Positions 27,526 through 35,756 of a stretch of DNA of 64,000 bases are shown one piece after another. Position numbers and translations under genes: made by a program. The stretch covers positions 372,001-436,000 of the forward strand of contig NZ_JAAABI010000002.1 of assembly GCF_009903685.1 (NCBI RefSeq), written 5' to 3'. The DNA comes from Flagellimonas ochracea. Its GTDB lineage: Bacteria > Bacteroidota > Bacteroidia > Flavobacteriales > Flavobacteriaceae. The number at the start of each line of letters is the position of its first letter. Positions within the stretch are counted from its first letter, which is position 1. Below the pieces are notes generated by a model. That model was not told the DNA's origin. It was given only the letters and a program-made list of their open reading frames with translations, and ran no database searches.

Positions 27526-28953
27526 CTATTCTAAGTATCTCCTACTATAATTAGAATATTGTCTTAGCATATTCCTTTTGTTTAGATTTTGTAGAGTCCT
27601 CCCCCAATACTCCAATTCCAATTTTGGCTCGAGACCAGTAAGTTCATATAAGGATTCGGCCGCCTGCTTCTGAAGTTTGCGCGCAAAAGGCCTTGATGTG
27701 ATCAACGCATCGTGAAGACTAAATATAGGCATGTCTACGTTTCTTCTATGAAGAGTGCGTGCAACTTCATCAAGCAGACAATGCGCTTCCACATAGCTAA
27801 CTAACCTACTAACTTTCAAGCCTTCATCGATTATAAACGAAAAGAGCCTGGAGATTTCGGGAAATTCCTTTCGCAAGGCAACGATTGCAGTTTCCTTGTA
27901 TTGCTGTCCCGCGTTGAAGAATACCAGTAGGACCTCCTTAACCAAATCTCGCTTAGAATTGAAGTGCTTTTTTACTTTGGGGCGACCATATACATCTTTA
28001 GGCCAGACCATTCTGAAGTATCCTTCATGATCCTTTTCCGTCGGAATTACTGATGCCAAATTCTGGTATATATCCCCCTGGAGTACAAAATTTACAAAAT
28101 GACGTAAGTTAGATACGTCAAGGTCCAACCTGAGCAATTTTCTTGTCAGTTTTATCCCAAGTACTTTGGTTACGCCGATTTTGGAAAGGTATTTCAGGTC
28201 CTTCTTCATTACTCCCTTCAAAATGGCGCACAAAAAATAGGGCTGTGAAGTTTTGATGTCCAAAGCCGCAAGCACCTCTCCATCATACCGGATATGCTTT
28301 CTTAACTCCCTATTTGTTCTTGTAAGTAGAGTGTGAAGCCTATAGTCTGTTTCGGAGCTAACAGAATAATGCCAGGCTTTTTCACCCCATTCTAAAATTA
28401 ACTGGGAGGCACTTATGTATTTTATTTGATTTCTCCTTAGATGGGCTGTAATTGCCTCTGATGCGGATTCAGTGTCCATTTCCAGGAGGTCATTGAAATA
28501 GCGAATCAAATGAGCTCGTTTGCTCAAGGCGAATTGCACCTTCTTTTTTCGCCGATGATCACGCTCCTGGGAAGTAATTTTCAGAAGAAGGCCCTTGTCG
28601 GTGAATCTGTGTTGTATTGTTTCATCATAAAAATATGAGTCATTGAGCTTATAGGCAATACACTTTTTACTGTGAGTCCCATAATTCTTGATTCTTATGA
28701 TAAATTTCTCCTTCGTAAGAAAGCGAACATAGTTATTATATCGATTATGAATCTTTTGGAGCTTACGGGAGCATAAGTTAGCCGAATAATCCTTGAAATC
28801 ATCATCCCTGTTTAGGGTAGGCAGTCTTATTATCAGGCCAATGAAATAGACGCAGTAATCTAATTTCAAAGGATATGAGCCTTTGGTATTATGCAGCTCA
28901 AGTTTGTGCTTTAGGTCTATGAGCAGGTTAACTGGAATTATCGCCGTTTTCAT
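27526..28953 (-). CDS. Mobile-element protein with A-family DNA polymerase-like motifs
   Basis: The 475-residue protein shows three spaced motifs like those of A-family polymerases. Motif A-like is LDIKTSQPYFL with Asp232. A GDIYQNLA block (293-300) resembles the DIHxxTA segment. Motif B-like is RDLVKEVLLVFFN (Arg335, Lys339). Motif C-like is FSLHDALITS (His414, Asp415). There is no clear 3'-5' exonuclease domain; the N-terminal 220 residues are basic and unassigned. It could be a replication or repair polymerase of the element, but activity is an inference from motifs. It starts 3 bases after the excisionase-like gene ends, the last gene of the integrase operon. Confidence 0.6.
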   Translation of the reverse strand: MKTAIIPVNLLIDLKHKLELHNTKGSYPLKLDYCVYFIGLIIRLPTLNRDDDFKDYSANLCSRKLQKIHNRYNNYVRFLTKEKFIIRIKNYGTHSKKCIAYKLNDSYFYDETIQHRFTDKGLLLKITSQERDHRRKKKVQFALSKRAHLIRYFNDLLEMDTESASEAITAHLRRNQIKYISASQLILEWGEKAWHYSVSSETDYRLHTLLTRTNRELRKHIRYDGEVLAALDIKTSQPYFLCAILKGVMKKDLKYLSKIGVTKVLGIKLTRKLLRLDLDVSNLRHFVNFVLQGDIYQNLASVIPTEKDHEGYFRMVWPKDVYGRPKVKKHFNSKRDLVKEVLLVFFNAGQQYKETAIVALRKEFPEISRLFSFIIDEGLKVSRLVSYVEAHCLLDEVARTLHRRNVDMPIFSLHDALITSRPFARKLQKQAAESLYELTGLEPKLELEYWGRTLQNLNKRNMLRQYSNYSRRYLE

Positions 28954-28956
28954 TCT

Positions 28957-29256
28957 TCAAGAGTTTATCTGAATGAGTGCCTCCTGAATATCATGATGCT
29001 TGTAATAGACTCGGTTACCCAGCCCATAACAAGGTATCCGGCCTTCCTTGGTCCACCTGTAAATGGTAATTGGAGAGACTTTCAGAGCCTTTGCGGCTTC
29101 TTCTCTGGTTAAAAGCTGGGTGCCTTCAGCTTGGGGGATTCCATCCTTGAATGCCTCAAGAATCTCTTTTATCTCTTCGATCAGGGCCTCCTTGAAGCTC
29201 TGTTGATCTAATAATGAAATTGATAAGTTTTGCATTGAAATATGATTTAGTTTCAA
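28957..29256 (-). CDS. Excisionase-like helix-turn-helix protein
   Basis: The 99-residue protein has a C-terminal MerR/Xis-type DNA-binding domain: LLTREEAAKALKVSPITIYR for the helix-turn-helix, followed by WTKEGRIPCYGLGNRVYY as the wing. Proteins of this type next to a tyrosine recombinase act as recombination directionality factors or element repressors. Met8 is an alternative start. It lies between the 248-residue unknown gene and the polymerase-like gene, all on the minus strand. Confidence 0.8.
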   Translation of the reverse strand: MKLNHISMQNLSISLLDQQSFKEALIEEIKEILEAFKDGIPQAEGTQLLTREEAAKALKVSPITIYRWTKEGRIPCYGLGNRVYYKHHDIQEALIQINS

Positions 29257-29316
29257 TGCGAAGCACGGAAGTACGAGGTACGAACTCCAGAACCAATAAA
29301 TTCTATTTTGAGAACC

Positions 29317-30063
29317 TTAATTGGTCCGACTCAAGAAGAGGTCTTTGAGTTGGGAGTAAAGAGAGTTTCTTTTTTGTGAAGAGATTTGGTGTAGAGATTT
29401 TACCTTTTCAATTTCCACTTCATCAGTTTCCAATACAAAATCGATATAAATACTCTGCTTAACATCTTGATATATGAAACCATCCTGGGTCATCTTCCGG
29501 AATACGTAAGCATAGTCATCTTTATTACTAATGAATTTCTCTTTCAATAGGAGGTAAAACTTATATCCATGATTTGTAAATAACCGAGGGAATGGATTTT
29601 CATGTTCGTCCGAGCTTGGCGGCAGCAAATCATTTGATGCAGAGGCCCCGTGTAATTTGAAGAAGTCAGCGAGCACCTCTTGTTGGATGGATAGGAACTC
29701 CTGAAGATTAACACTTTGTAGAATAATCGTTTTGAGAAGCTCAGGGGTAAGTTTGCCTTGGAGGTTAATTTGATCTTCTTCAAGTGAAATGAGAATGCTT
29801 TCTTGAACTTCTTCGCGGTATATTTCACTGCCAGGTGCGTCGTGATATCCTGGCAAGGGCATTCCCATCAATTCTTCAGACTGCCCAAAATCTGCTTTAG
29901 GAGGATCGAATCCAAGTTTTTGATTTGGTAAAAATGGGGTTATTTCATTTCGGTTAATCTTCGCCCAAAACTCATCAATACTGGATAGTCCGCTTCTTTT
30001 GAAGTCCGAGAATATTTTGATTCTTTCAAGAAGAGCTACAATATTTTTTTTGTTTGCCTCCAA
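29317..30063 (-). CDS. Unknown protein of the integrase operon
   Basis: I do not recognise this 248-residue protein. It is soluble and acidic, with helical ends and a Pro-rich middle (EITPFLPNQKLGFDPPKADF, MPLPGYHDAPGSE). It has no visible catalytic motif or membrane segment. It lies 9 bases downstream of the tyrosine recombinase and 60 bases upstream of the excisionase-like gene, so it probably belongs to the recombination or maintenance module of the island. Confidence 0.65.
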   Translation of the reverse strand: MEANKKNIVALLERIKIFSDFKRSGLSSIDEFWAKINRNEITPFLPNQKLGFDPPKADFGQSEELMGMPLPGYHDAPGSEIYREEVQESILISLEEDQINLQGKLTPELLKTIILQSVNLQEFLSIQQEVLADFFKLHGASASNDLLPPSSDEHENPFPRLFTNHGYKFYLLLKEKFISNKDDYAYVFRKMTQDGFIYQDVKQSIYIDFVLETDEVEIEKVKSLHQISSQKRNSLYSQLKDLFLSRTN

Positions 30064-30072
30064 ATAATTGTG

Positions 30073-31329
30073 TTAAAGCTGGAAATAGTCTACCAACTCT
30101 AACGCAATATCTTTCTTATTCTTGCCCATATATTTGAGGAACATCTCTTCTGTTTTGTGTCCAGTTATATGAGTTAGAAAGGAGGTAGGCACCTTTCCGT
30201 AGTGCATAGTCGCGAAAGATCGCCTTCCTATATGTGAGGTTACCAGCTCCCACTTTTCAAATTCTCCGACCTCCTTACGCCATCGTTTAGGGCTTTTTGA
30301 AACAAGAATTTTCTTGCTGCCCCGAATCTTGTATGTCAAACCTGCACTGAGGCAGACATCTTTAATAAACCGATTGTAGACCTGGTCAGCGATGGGCCTG
30401 GGAAAATTGCCATTTCTTTTATTCAGGATATCCAATACAACCTTGTCCAAAGGGAGAGCTATAGGACTTTTTGTTTTACTCTGGACAAATTCGAGGAGTT
30501 GCACTTTTTTGCCTTTCCTATCTGTAGCCTGGGTAATCATGCTGGTGTTAAACCTCATGAAATCTGATACGCGTTGACCAGTGTAGCAGCTGATTAGGAG
30601 CCAATCCCTGGCGTTTTCGAGATATTCTGGGACCTTATCCAAAGAAGCGATTTTAGCAAGGTCTTCAGGCGTTAAAAAGACTTTTTCAGCCGAAACTTCT
30701 CTAAGTCTTACTTCGTCTATCTCTGGGTTAAGCTGGATGCCCCTTTTCTTTGCGTGTCTGCAAATGGTTTTGACAATCTTGAAGGCCTTCGCAATCGTAT
30801 TCTGGGAATATTGCTGTTCAAAACAAGAGGCTTCAAATTCCTTTTTGAAATCCAGGTTAATGTCTGTGATTAGTAACTTCTTTCCTTTCTCTTTTTCAAA
30901 TCTCAGTAGCATTTGTTTCACCACGCGATATTTTTTCTTGGTACTAAGCTGCAGGTCATGCCTCTTTAATTCCAAATAAGAGTCCAAGTTCTTTATTAGT
31001 TCATGGCTAACGACACTATTCTGTTGTTGAGGGTTATAATACTCATATATCGTCCTTTTCAACCACTCTTTGTCGACTTGTTCCTGGGGATATTTGTGAA
31101 ATTCATTCAGTACATAGTTTTCCAACTTGTGCAACTCATTTCTTGTCCTGGCCTGAAATCTTTTCAACTCGGCATCCTTTAACCTTTTTGCATCGTGATA
31201 CTTTTCCCAATACTCTTTAGAAACTAAATGCTTGGTGCGAGCACCGATTTGCTTGTTTCCGAATAGCAATCTTAGGGTAAGCGTCGAGCTGTCCTTTGTA
31301 GATCGGTAGAGGAAGTTTATTGAAGCCAT
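30073..31329 (-). CDS. Tyrosine recombinase (integrase) of island A
   Basis: From the ATG at 31329 the protein has 418 residues. An arm-binding-like N terminus (SINFLYRSTKDSSTLTLRLL), a SAM-like core-binding region at about 110-200 and a catalytic domain at 215-418 are present. Catalytic residues are visible: Arg in SCYTGQRVSDF, Lys in SKTKSPIALPL, HIGRR (HxxR), GHKTEEM and Tyr in FLKYMGK. The upstream 68 codons of the longer frame run through the att repeat and AT-rich DNA, so they are excluded. It should catalyse integration at the tRNA 3' end 190 bases away. Confidence 0.92.
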   Translation of the reverse strand: MASINFLYRSTKDSSTLTLRLLFGNKQIGARTKHLVSKEYWEKYHDAKRLKDAELKRFQARTRNELHKLENYVLNEFHKYPQEQVDKEWLKRTIYEYYNPQQQNSVVSHELIKNLDSYLELKRHDLQLSTKKKYRVVKQMLLRFEKEKGKKLLITDINLDFKKEFEASCFEQQYSQNTIAKAFKIVKTICRHAKKRGIQLNPEIDEVRLREVSAEKVFLTPEDLAKIASLDKVPEYLENARDWLLISCYTGQRVSDFMRFNTSMITQATDRKGKKVQLLEFVQSKTKSPIALPLDKVVLDILNKRNGNFPRPIADQVYNRFIKDVCLSAGLTYKIRGSKKILVSKSPKRWRKEVGEFEKWELVTSHIGRRSFATMHYGKVPTSFLTHITGHKTEEMFLKYMGKNKKDIALELVDYFQL

Positions 31330-31358
31330 ACTACTAATTGTCTTCAACAAATATATAT

Positions 31359-31383
31359 ATTTGTACGGTATTTGTACGGTAAT
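31359..31383 (+). repeat. Right arm-type tandem repeat of island A
   Basis: ATTTGTACGGT is present twice in tandem upstream of the integrase start codon. The sequence matches the copy at 19950-19975 with a single change in the second unit and has the same orientation. It overlaps the likely integrase promoter region, so binding could also autoregulate the gene. Confidence 0.6.
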
Positions 31384-31519
31384 ATGAATATTAGTGAATA
31401 CAGATGAAACAATAGATGAAATCAAAATATAGTCATATATATCATATATACAGTATATTATGGTATATTTTGAATGCTGATGGCACGTTGAAGTTTCAAT
31501 AGTATACATAATATGTAGT

Positions 31520-31533
31520 CCAGGTGGGACCAC
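31520..31533 (+). repeat. att core, copy 2 (right end of island A / left end of region B)
   Basis: CCAGGTGGGACCAC repeats the tRNA 3' end without the rest of the tRNA. Unlike copy 1 it is followed by TGGGAAACTTCAAAA and a terminator, that is, by a flank of the kind expected downstream of an unoccupied tRNA site. Confidence 0.8.
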
Positions 31534-31558
31534 TGGGAAACTTCAAAAATTCCCTAAA

Positions 31559-31590
31559 AGCCTGAAAATGAAATGTTTTCAGGCTTTTTC
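31559..31590 (+). terminator. Intrinsic terminator in the copy-2 att flank
   Basis: AGCCTGAAAA (31559-31568) pairs with TTTTCAGGCT (31576-31585), followed by TTTT. It is probably the original terminator of the tRNA transcript, now separated from the tRNA by island A. Confidence 0.7.
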
Positions 31591-31601
31591 ATTTTCATTG
31601 G

Positions 31602-31624
31602 TTTCATATAAAACCATATGAAAT
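31602..31624. repeat. Palindrome in the copy-2 att flank
   Basis: TTTCATAT and ATATGAAA are arranged as an inverted repeat around AAAACC. The same sequence recurs at 44773-44796 in the copy-3 flank. Confidence 0.6.
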
Positions 31625-31725
31625 CAACCATTCTGGTGAGTAAATCAGAGAGTAATTAATCTCGTAGATTTACAAAATACTTACAACAAACTCTAGCCCT
31701 AACAATAGTATGATGGACTTTTATC

Positions 31726-31896
31726 TCATAAAGAAATTCCAAGAATGGCATCTTTCTTAAAATCCTCGTTGACCGAGAAACCATTCCATGTTTGCAAATC
31801 TATTAAATGGTTTCTGGCGTAAGCATTTGTCTTTCACTCTTCTTTTGGGGCATTAGCATTGTTTACAAAGAAGTTAGTGTCTTTATATTTGGCCTT
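31726..31896 (-). pseudogene. Possible decayed coding remnant
   Basis: On the minus strand a frame reads KAKYKDTNFFVNNANAPKEE, a TGA, then KTNAYARNHLIDLQTWNGFS and 15 further codons to a TGA. The composition is protein-like on both sides of the internal stop, but no family was recognised and no intact start exists. This is the only coding-like signal in the 690 bases between the att block and the first Crp/Fnr gene (31534-32226). Confidence 0.25.
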
Positions 31897-32226
31897 GATT
31901 AAATGAGGGAAAACGTGGCCAACTCAAAAATTGTGGTAAATGCAAAATCATCAAGTCTTTTACATTTTAAAGTAAGTATTCTTCAGCAAATTGTTTACCA
32001 CATAAAACCCGTATGAATCCCGGATTCCAGATTCAAAAGAAGTGTAAACCTTGAAGGCAAGAAATTGGATGCCCAAGCAATTGGTTTTATGGCATGGCCC
32101 ATTTTAGTATTCTGAGAGAAATTTGACTTCTTAATTAGATATTGCTAATGTTGTGCTAATTACAAAAACCGCTGCGTTTGGCAACTTGAAATTTGGTTAA
32201 TTGCAAATAGTATAAAAAATGTCTTG

Positions 32227-32802
32227 ATGGGCTCAGCAAATTTGAAAGAGTTTATAAATAATATTCACCATATCAATCAGGATGTTTTGGATGAATATAT
32301 AAATCAATGGGTCTATAAAAAGGTCAGTAAAAAGACCCTTTTGACCTCTGCTGGGCAAACAGAACGCTTCATCTACTTCATTGTTAAGGGTGCCTGTAAA
32401 TCATACTATCTGAACAACGGTAAAGAGCATGTGATGTTTTTTGGGTACGAACCCTCCTTTTGTGGGGTTATAGAATCCTTTCTAACCCAAACGCCTTCCA
32501 AATACTATCTAGAAACTATTTCGGACTGTGTATTTTACAGGTTGCCCTACTCTGTGCATGAAGAGTATTTGAAGAAGCACAGGGAGATAGAACGGCTTTT
32601 TAGAATAAGTACTGAACAATTTCTGGTGGGTATCATAGAAAGGCATCATGAATTGATGGCCTTGAGTGCCAAAGCGCGATTCCTAAATTTTATGGACAGA
32701 AGCCCTCATTTACTGCGGATAGCCTCCCAAAAGGATATTGCATCATATTTGCGTATTGACCCGACCAATTTTAGCAAGTTCATGAATTCGGAACAGGGTT
32801 AA
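32227..32802 (+). CDS. Crp/Fnr family transcriptional regulator
   Basis: The 191-residue protein has a cyclic-nucleotide-binding-like beta-roll at about 25-120 (KKVSKKTLLTSAGQTERFIY, FIVKGACKSYYLN) and a C-terminal winged helix with KDIASYLRIDPTNFSKFM. The Cys cluster of true Fnr proteins is absent. The ligand and targets are unknown. The ATG at 32227 is chosen over a TTG one codon upstream. The gene precedes the NTF2-like gene on the same strand. Confidence 0.8.
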   Translation: MGSANLKEFINNIHHINQDVLDEYINQWVYKKVSKKTLLTSAGQTERFIYFIVKGACKSYYLNNGKEHVMFFGYEPSFCGVIESFLTQTPSKYYLETISDCVFYRLPYSVHEEYLKKHREIERLFRISTEQFLVGIIERHHELMALSAKARFLNFMDRSPHLLRIASQKDIASYLRIDPTNFSKFMNSEQG

Positions 32803-32881
32803 AAATCTTGGTATTTACCATTTCGGATGGCCTTTGCATGGAAGAACTTTGCTACACAAATTAATCTCAAAACGTATGCAA

Positions 32882-33340
32882 ATGTCAAAATTAATTGGGG
32901 TCATGGTCATTGCCATATCCTTCGCAGTATCCAGTAACATGCATTCACAAATGAAAAATAATTCCACCATGACAAACAAACAAACCGTATTGACCTTCTT
33001 AAATGGTTTTAATGATCCTGCCCAAATAGGGGCTTCGTTAGAATTGCTCATAGATGAATATGAATTTACAAACCCTATGGTTGAACTACATTCTAAAGCT
33101 GAATTCATCGCATTGGCTCAAGGTATTGGTGAGGTTTTGACAGGTTTGGAAATCTTAAATGTAGCAGAAAGTGGTGATTGGGTTACCGTAATGTACAATT
33201 TCAAGTCTAATATTCCTGGGCTTGAAACGACTATTGCGACAGAATGGTTTAGGTTGAAGGGGGGTAAGATTATAGAATCAGTATTAATTTACGATGCCTC
33301 AGAATGGCGTAAGGTCTACGCCAGTATGGAAAAGGAATGA
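32882..33340 (+). CDS. Secreted SnoaL/NTF2-like protein
   Basis: From this ATG the protein has 152 residues: a signal sequence (SKLIGVMVIAISFAVSSNMHSQ) and an NTF2-like cone domain (KQTVLTFLNGFNDPAQIGAS, IDEYEFTNPMVELHSKAEF, TEWFRLKGGKIIESVLIYD). The fold binds small molecules or acts as an enzyme; no function is indicated. Upstream in-frame ATGs at 32834 and 32876 exist, but the hydrophobic signal begins right after the chosen Met. Confidence 0.65.
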   Translation: MSKLIGVMVIAISFAVSSNMHSQMKNNSTMTNKQTVLTFLNGFNDPAQIGASLELLIDEYEFTNPMVELHSKAEFIALAQGIGEVLTGLEILNVAESGDWVTVMYNFKSNIPGLETTIATEWFRLKGGKIIESVLIYDASEWRKVYASMEKE

Positions 33341-33437
33341 AGATTTTTCTTGAGATTACGATGAGACTAGGTTTAGAGATGCAAACAAGGAAGTTCTGAA
33401 ATACTCAAAAAAAATAGGGCTGCTTTTTTTAATTTCC

Positions 33438-34064
33438 ATGGCCTTATCGGTTTTTGGTAATCTTACTATATCTGGTATCATTGCCGGCAAAGATTATTTG
33501 CCCGATGTACATGCCCAGCAATTCAGTTACAGCATAGCGACTTTAGCGCTTCTGTTTAATTCGTTCGGTGTTTTGGGGATTGGTCTACTGAGCTATTCGT
33601 TGTTGAAAACTACGAATCGGACAATTGCACGGACCTATTTGGTAACCCGCATTTTTGAGGGCACTGTCTTGGCCGTAGGAATCATCTTTTTATTGTCTGT
33701 AGTGTTTTTCGCCAACCAGACCAATGAGGCCATCAATGAACCAGACCCTAATTATTACATGATGGCCAATTATGCCATAAGACTTAATTGTTACAGTTAT
33801 CATATTGCCATGGCAACCCTTGGCCTGGGAAGCATCCCTTTTTGTGCAATACTCTTGAAGCATAAGATAGTTCCCGGGTTTTTATCAATACTGGGGTTGA
33901 TCGGGTATATGGTATTGGCCATCTCATCCCTAGTGGGTCTTGCAGGTACCGATCTGGGATTGCTTGTTGCAATTCCTGTTTTCTTTTTTGAAGTGATTTT
34001 AGGAATTTGGTTAATCATTAAAGGTATCAGACCTGCAATGGTTGAAAGAACCGTTCACTCTTAA
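33438..34064 (+). CDS. DUF4386 membrane protein, start possibly disturbed
   Basis: The 208-residue frame has about six hydrophobic segments and the DUF4386 pattern (ATLALLFNSFGVLGIGLLSY, RIFEGTVLAVGIIFLLSVVF, AILLKHKIVPGFLSILGLIG). The family is of unknown function. In-frame codons upstream (KYSKKIGLLFLIS) complete the expected first membrane helix but have no ATG, GTG or TTG after the stop at 33351-33353. The gene may thus use a non-standard start or have lost its 5' end through a small indel. Confidence 0.7.
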   Translation: MALSVFGNLTISGIIAGKDYLPDVHAQQFSYSIATLALLFNSFGVLGIGLLSYSLLKTTNRTIARTYLVTRIFEGTVLAVGIIFLLSVVFFANQTNEAINEPDPNYYMMANYAIRLNCYSYHIAMATLGLGSIPFCAILLKHKIVPGFLSILGLIGYMVLAISSLVGLAGTDLGLLVAIPVFFFEVILGIWLIIKGIRPAMVERTVHS

Positions 34065-34213
34065 TTAAATAATATTTCATTTGCCAATACACTTTTGAAC
34101 ACTTAATGAAATGCCCAAAGATTGAGTATTATTAAATAGAAGTAAATTGCAAATTGCCTAAAAAGGGCTTTGTCTTGTGATATAACCAAGTTGGCCCCCT
34201 TTAAACAAACTGA

Positions 34214-34819
34214 ATGAAAAAATATTTACTAATTGGGTTTTTCTTTATTGGAGCAATTACAATGTTGATAATGTCTCTACATTTTTTTCAGCATGAAATA
34301 TCTGGAATATTGAAATATAAAGATATATCATCAAGTGCGTTATATAGATTATGTTTTAAATCCCACATTCTTTTTGGAATTATTGCAATTTTTACTGGAC
34401 CAACACAATTCTTGACTAGATTGAGAATAGAGCGGTTGAATTTACACAAGAGACTAGGATACGTTTATTTTTTCTCGGTTCTGTTTAGTTCTGTAATGGG
34501 ATTAATAGCTGCGCAATTTGCAATGGGCGGAATAGTTTCCACAATAGGATTTTCAGTTCTATCGGTATTTTGGTTTACCTCTGCTATACTTGCTATCCAT
34601 ACTATAAGAAAAAAAGACATTAGAACACATAAAAAATGGATGTATGTTAACTATGGTTTGACCTTCGCGGCCATAACGCAAAGAACTCTTTTGCTCATAC
34701 CGTTGTTTCTGGATATAAAATTTATATCCATATACAGACTCTCGGCTTGGGCACCTTGGATATTGAATACCATGGTCGCATTGTATCTGTTCAAAAAATC
34801 TGAACCAAAAGTGTCATAA
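34214..34819 (+). CDS. DUF2306 membrane protein
   Basis: The 201-residue protein has about five membrane helices. The DUF2306 signature is visible as RLNLHKRLGYVYFFSVLFSS and IRKKDIRTHKKWMYVNYGLT, with the conserved His residues (HKRLGY, HKKWM) placed at membrane edges, as in heme- or metal-binding bundle proteins. The role is unknown. The gene stands alone with 150 bases of spacer on either side. Confidence 0.75.
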   Translation: MKKYLLIGFFFIGAITMLIMSLHFFQHEISGILKYKDISSSALYRLCFKSHILFGIIAIFTGPTQFLTRLRIERLNLHKRLGYVYFFSVLFSSVMGLIAAQFAMGGIVSTIGFSVLSVFWFTSAILAIHTIRKKDIRTHKKWMYVNYGLTFAAITQRTLLLIPLFLDIKFISIYRLSAWAPWILNTMVALYLFKKSEPKVS

Positions 34820-34933
34820 AGCCTTCATTTATTGTCATAATCCTCCTTGAACCGGGATGGAACAACATCTAATGCAATAATATCCTATCGGGCGCAAATT
34901 TAGCTCGATGCTGAGATATAATCATAAAGCAAT

Positions 34934-35737
34934 ATGAAAATAAAAATAACGGCATTAACATCTTTCTGCGTGGATTTCTTTCCAGAATTGGATAAAACTT
35001 ACGTCGGCGGCAATTCATTGAACTTTGCCACGAAATGCAAACTTTTAGGCTATGAAAACACCTCGGTAATTGGTGCCATTGGAGAAGACAGATTCGGAAA
35101 ACTAATTGAAAACCACTTAGATAAAACAAAAATAGATCGTTCTCGTCTATACCGGATTAACGCACCAACAGCTTCTAATAAAATTTTCATCGATGAAAAT
35201 GGAGACAGATACTTTAAAGGCGATAGCTGGAACGGGGGTGCATTTGATAAATTCAGGTTATCAGAAAATGATTGGAGTTCATTAGGTGATAGCAACATTG
35301 TCGCAATGCCAGCTGGAGACCCCAATTTGAAGGATCTATTAAAGAGACGAAATGAAAATCAATTAATAGTTATCGACTTTTTGGACTATTTGGGAATTGA
35401 TTTCATCAAAGAACATATTGATAATATCGACATTGTTTTTCTGAGTGGTAAAGAAGAAATGCTGGATGAACTGCAAGAACTTTCTGCTCAAAAGGGAAAA
35501 TTGATTGTGCCCACTTTAGGCGAAAAAGGCAGTGTGGCTTTTTTTGAAAATAAGCGATACTACCATAAAGCGATTGAAATTGATAGAATTGTGGATACAA
35601 CAGGTTGTGGAGACGCTTTTCAAGCAGCTTTTAGCCTCGAATGGATAAAGACCAAAGACATAAAAAAATCACTAAATGCGGGTTCAATTGCTGCAAGTAA
35701 GGTGTTGAGTTTTACTGGTGGAGTTGAACAAGAATAA
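34934..35737 (+). CDS. PfkB family sugar kinase
   Basis: The 267-residue protein has the ribokinase-type pattern: an N-terminal GGNSLNFATKCKLLGYENTS with AIGEDRFG, and the C-terminal DTTGCGDAFQAAFSLEW motif with the catalytic Asp and anion hole. It should phosphorylate a sugar or sugar-amine with ATP; the sequence is fairly short, as in fructoselysine-kinase-like members, but no lyase or deglycase gene is next to it. It is followed by the GNAT gene 19 bases downstream. Confidence 0.82.
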   Translation: MKIKITALTSFCVDFFPELDKTYVGGNSLNFATKCKLLGYENTSVIGAIGEDRFGKLIENHLDKTKIDRSRLYRINAPTASNKIFIDENGDRYFKGDSWNGGAFDKFRLSENDWSSLGDSNIVAMPAGDPNLKDLLKRRNENQLIVIDFLDYLGIDFIKEHIDNIDIVFLSGKEEMLDELQELSAQKGKLIVPTLGEKGSVAFFENKRYYHKAIEIDRIVDTTGCGDAFQAAFSLEWIKTKDIKKSLNAGSIAASKVLSFTGGVEQE

Positions 35738-35756
35738 CCATTAAACCTTAAAAAGG

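Larger units (their letters stand above)
19882..31533. mobile_element. Integrative element A in a tRNA 3' end
   Basis: The segment lies between direct repeats of the tRNA 3' end (19882-19895 and 31520-31533). It carries a tyrosine recombinase next to the right end, an excisionase-like gene, tandem arm-like repeats near both ends and cargo that includes a Type ISP-like restriction enzyme. No conjugation genes (relaxase, coupling protein, Tra/VirB) are visible, so if mobile it would be mobilised in trans or spread by transduction or transformation. Two gene blocks converge: cargo on plus (20903-27385) and the integrase operon on minus (27526-31329). Confidence 0.8.
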
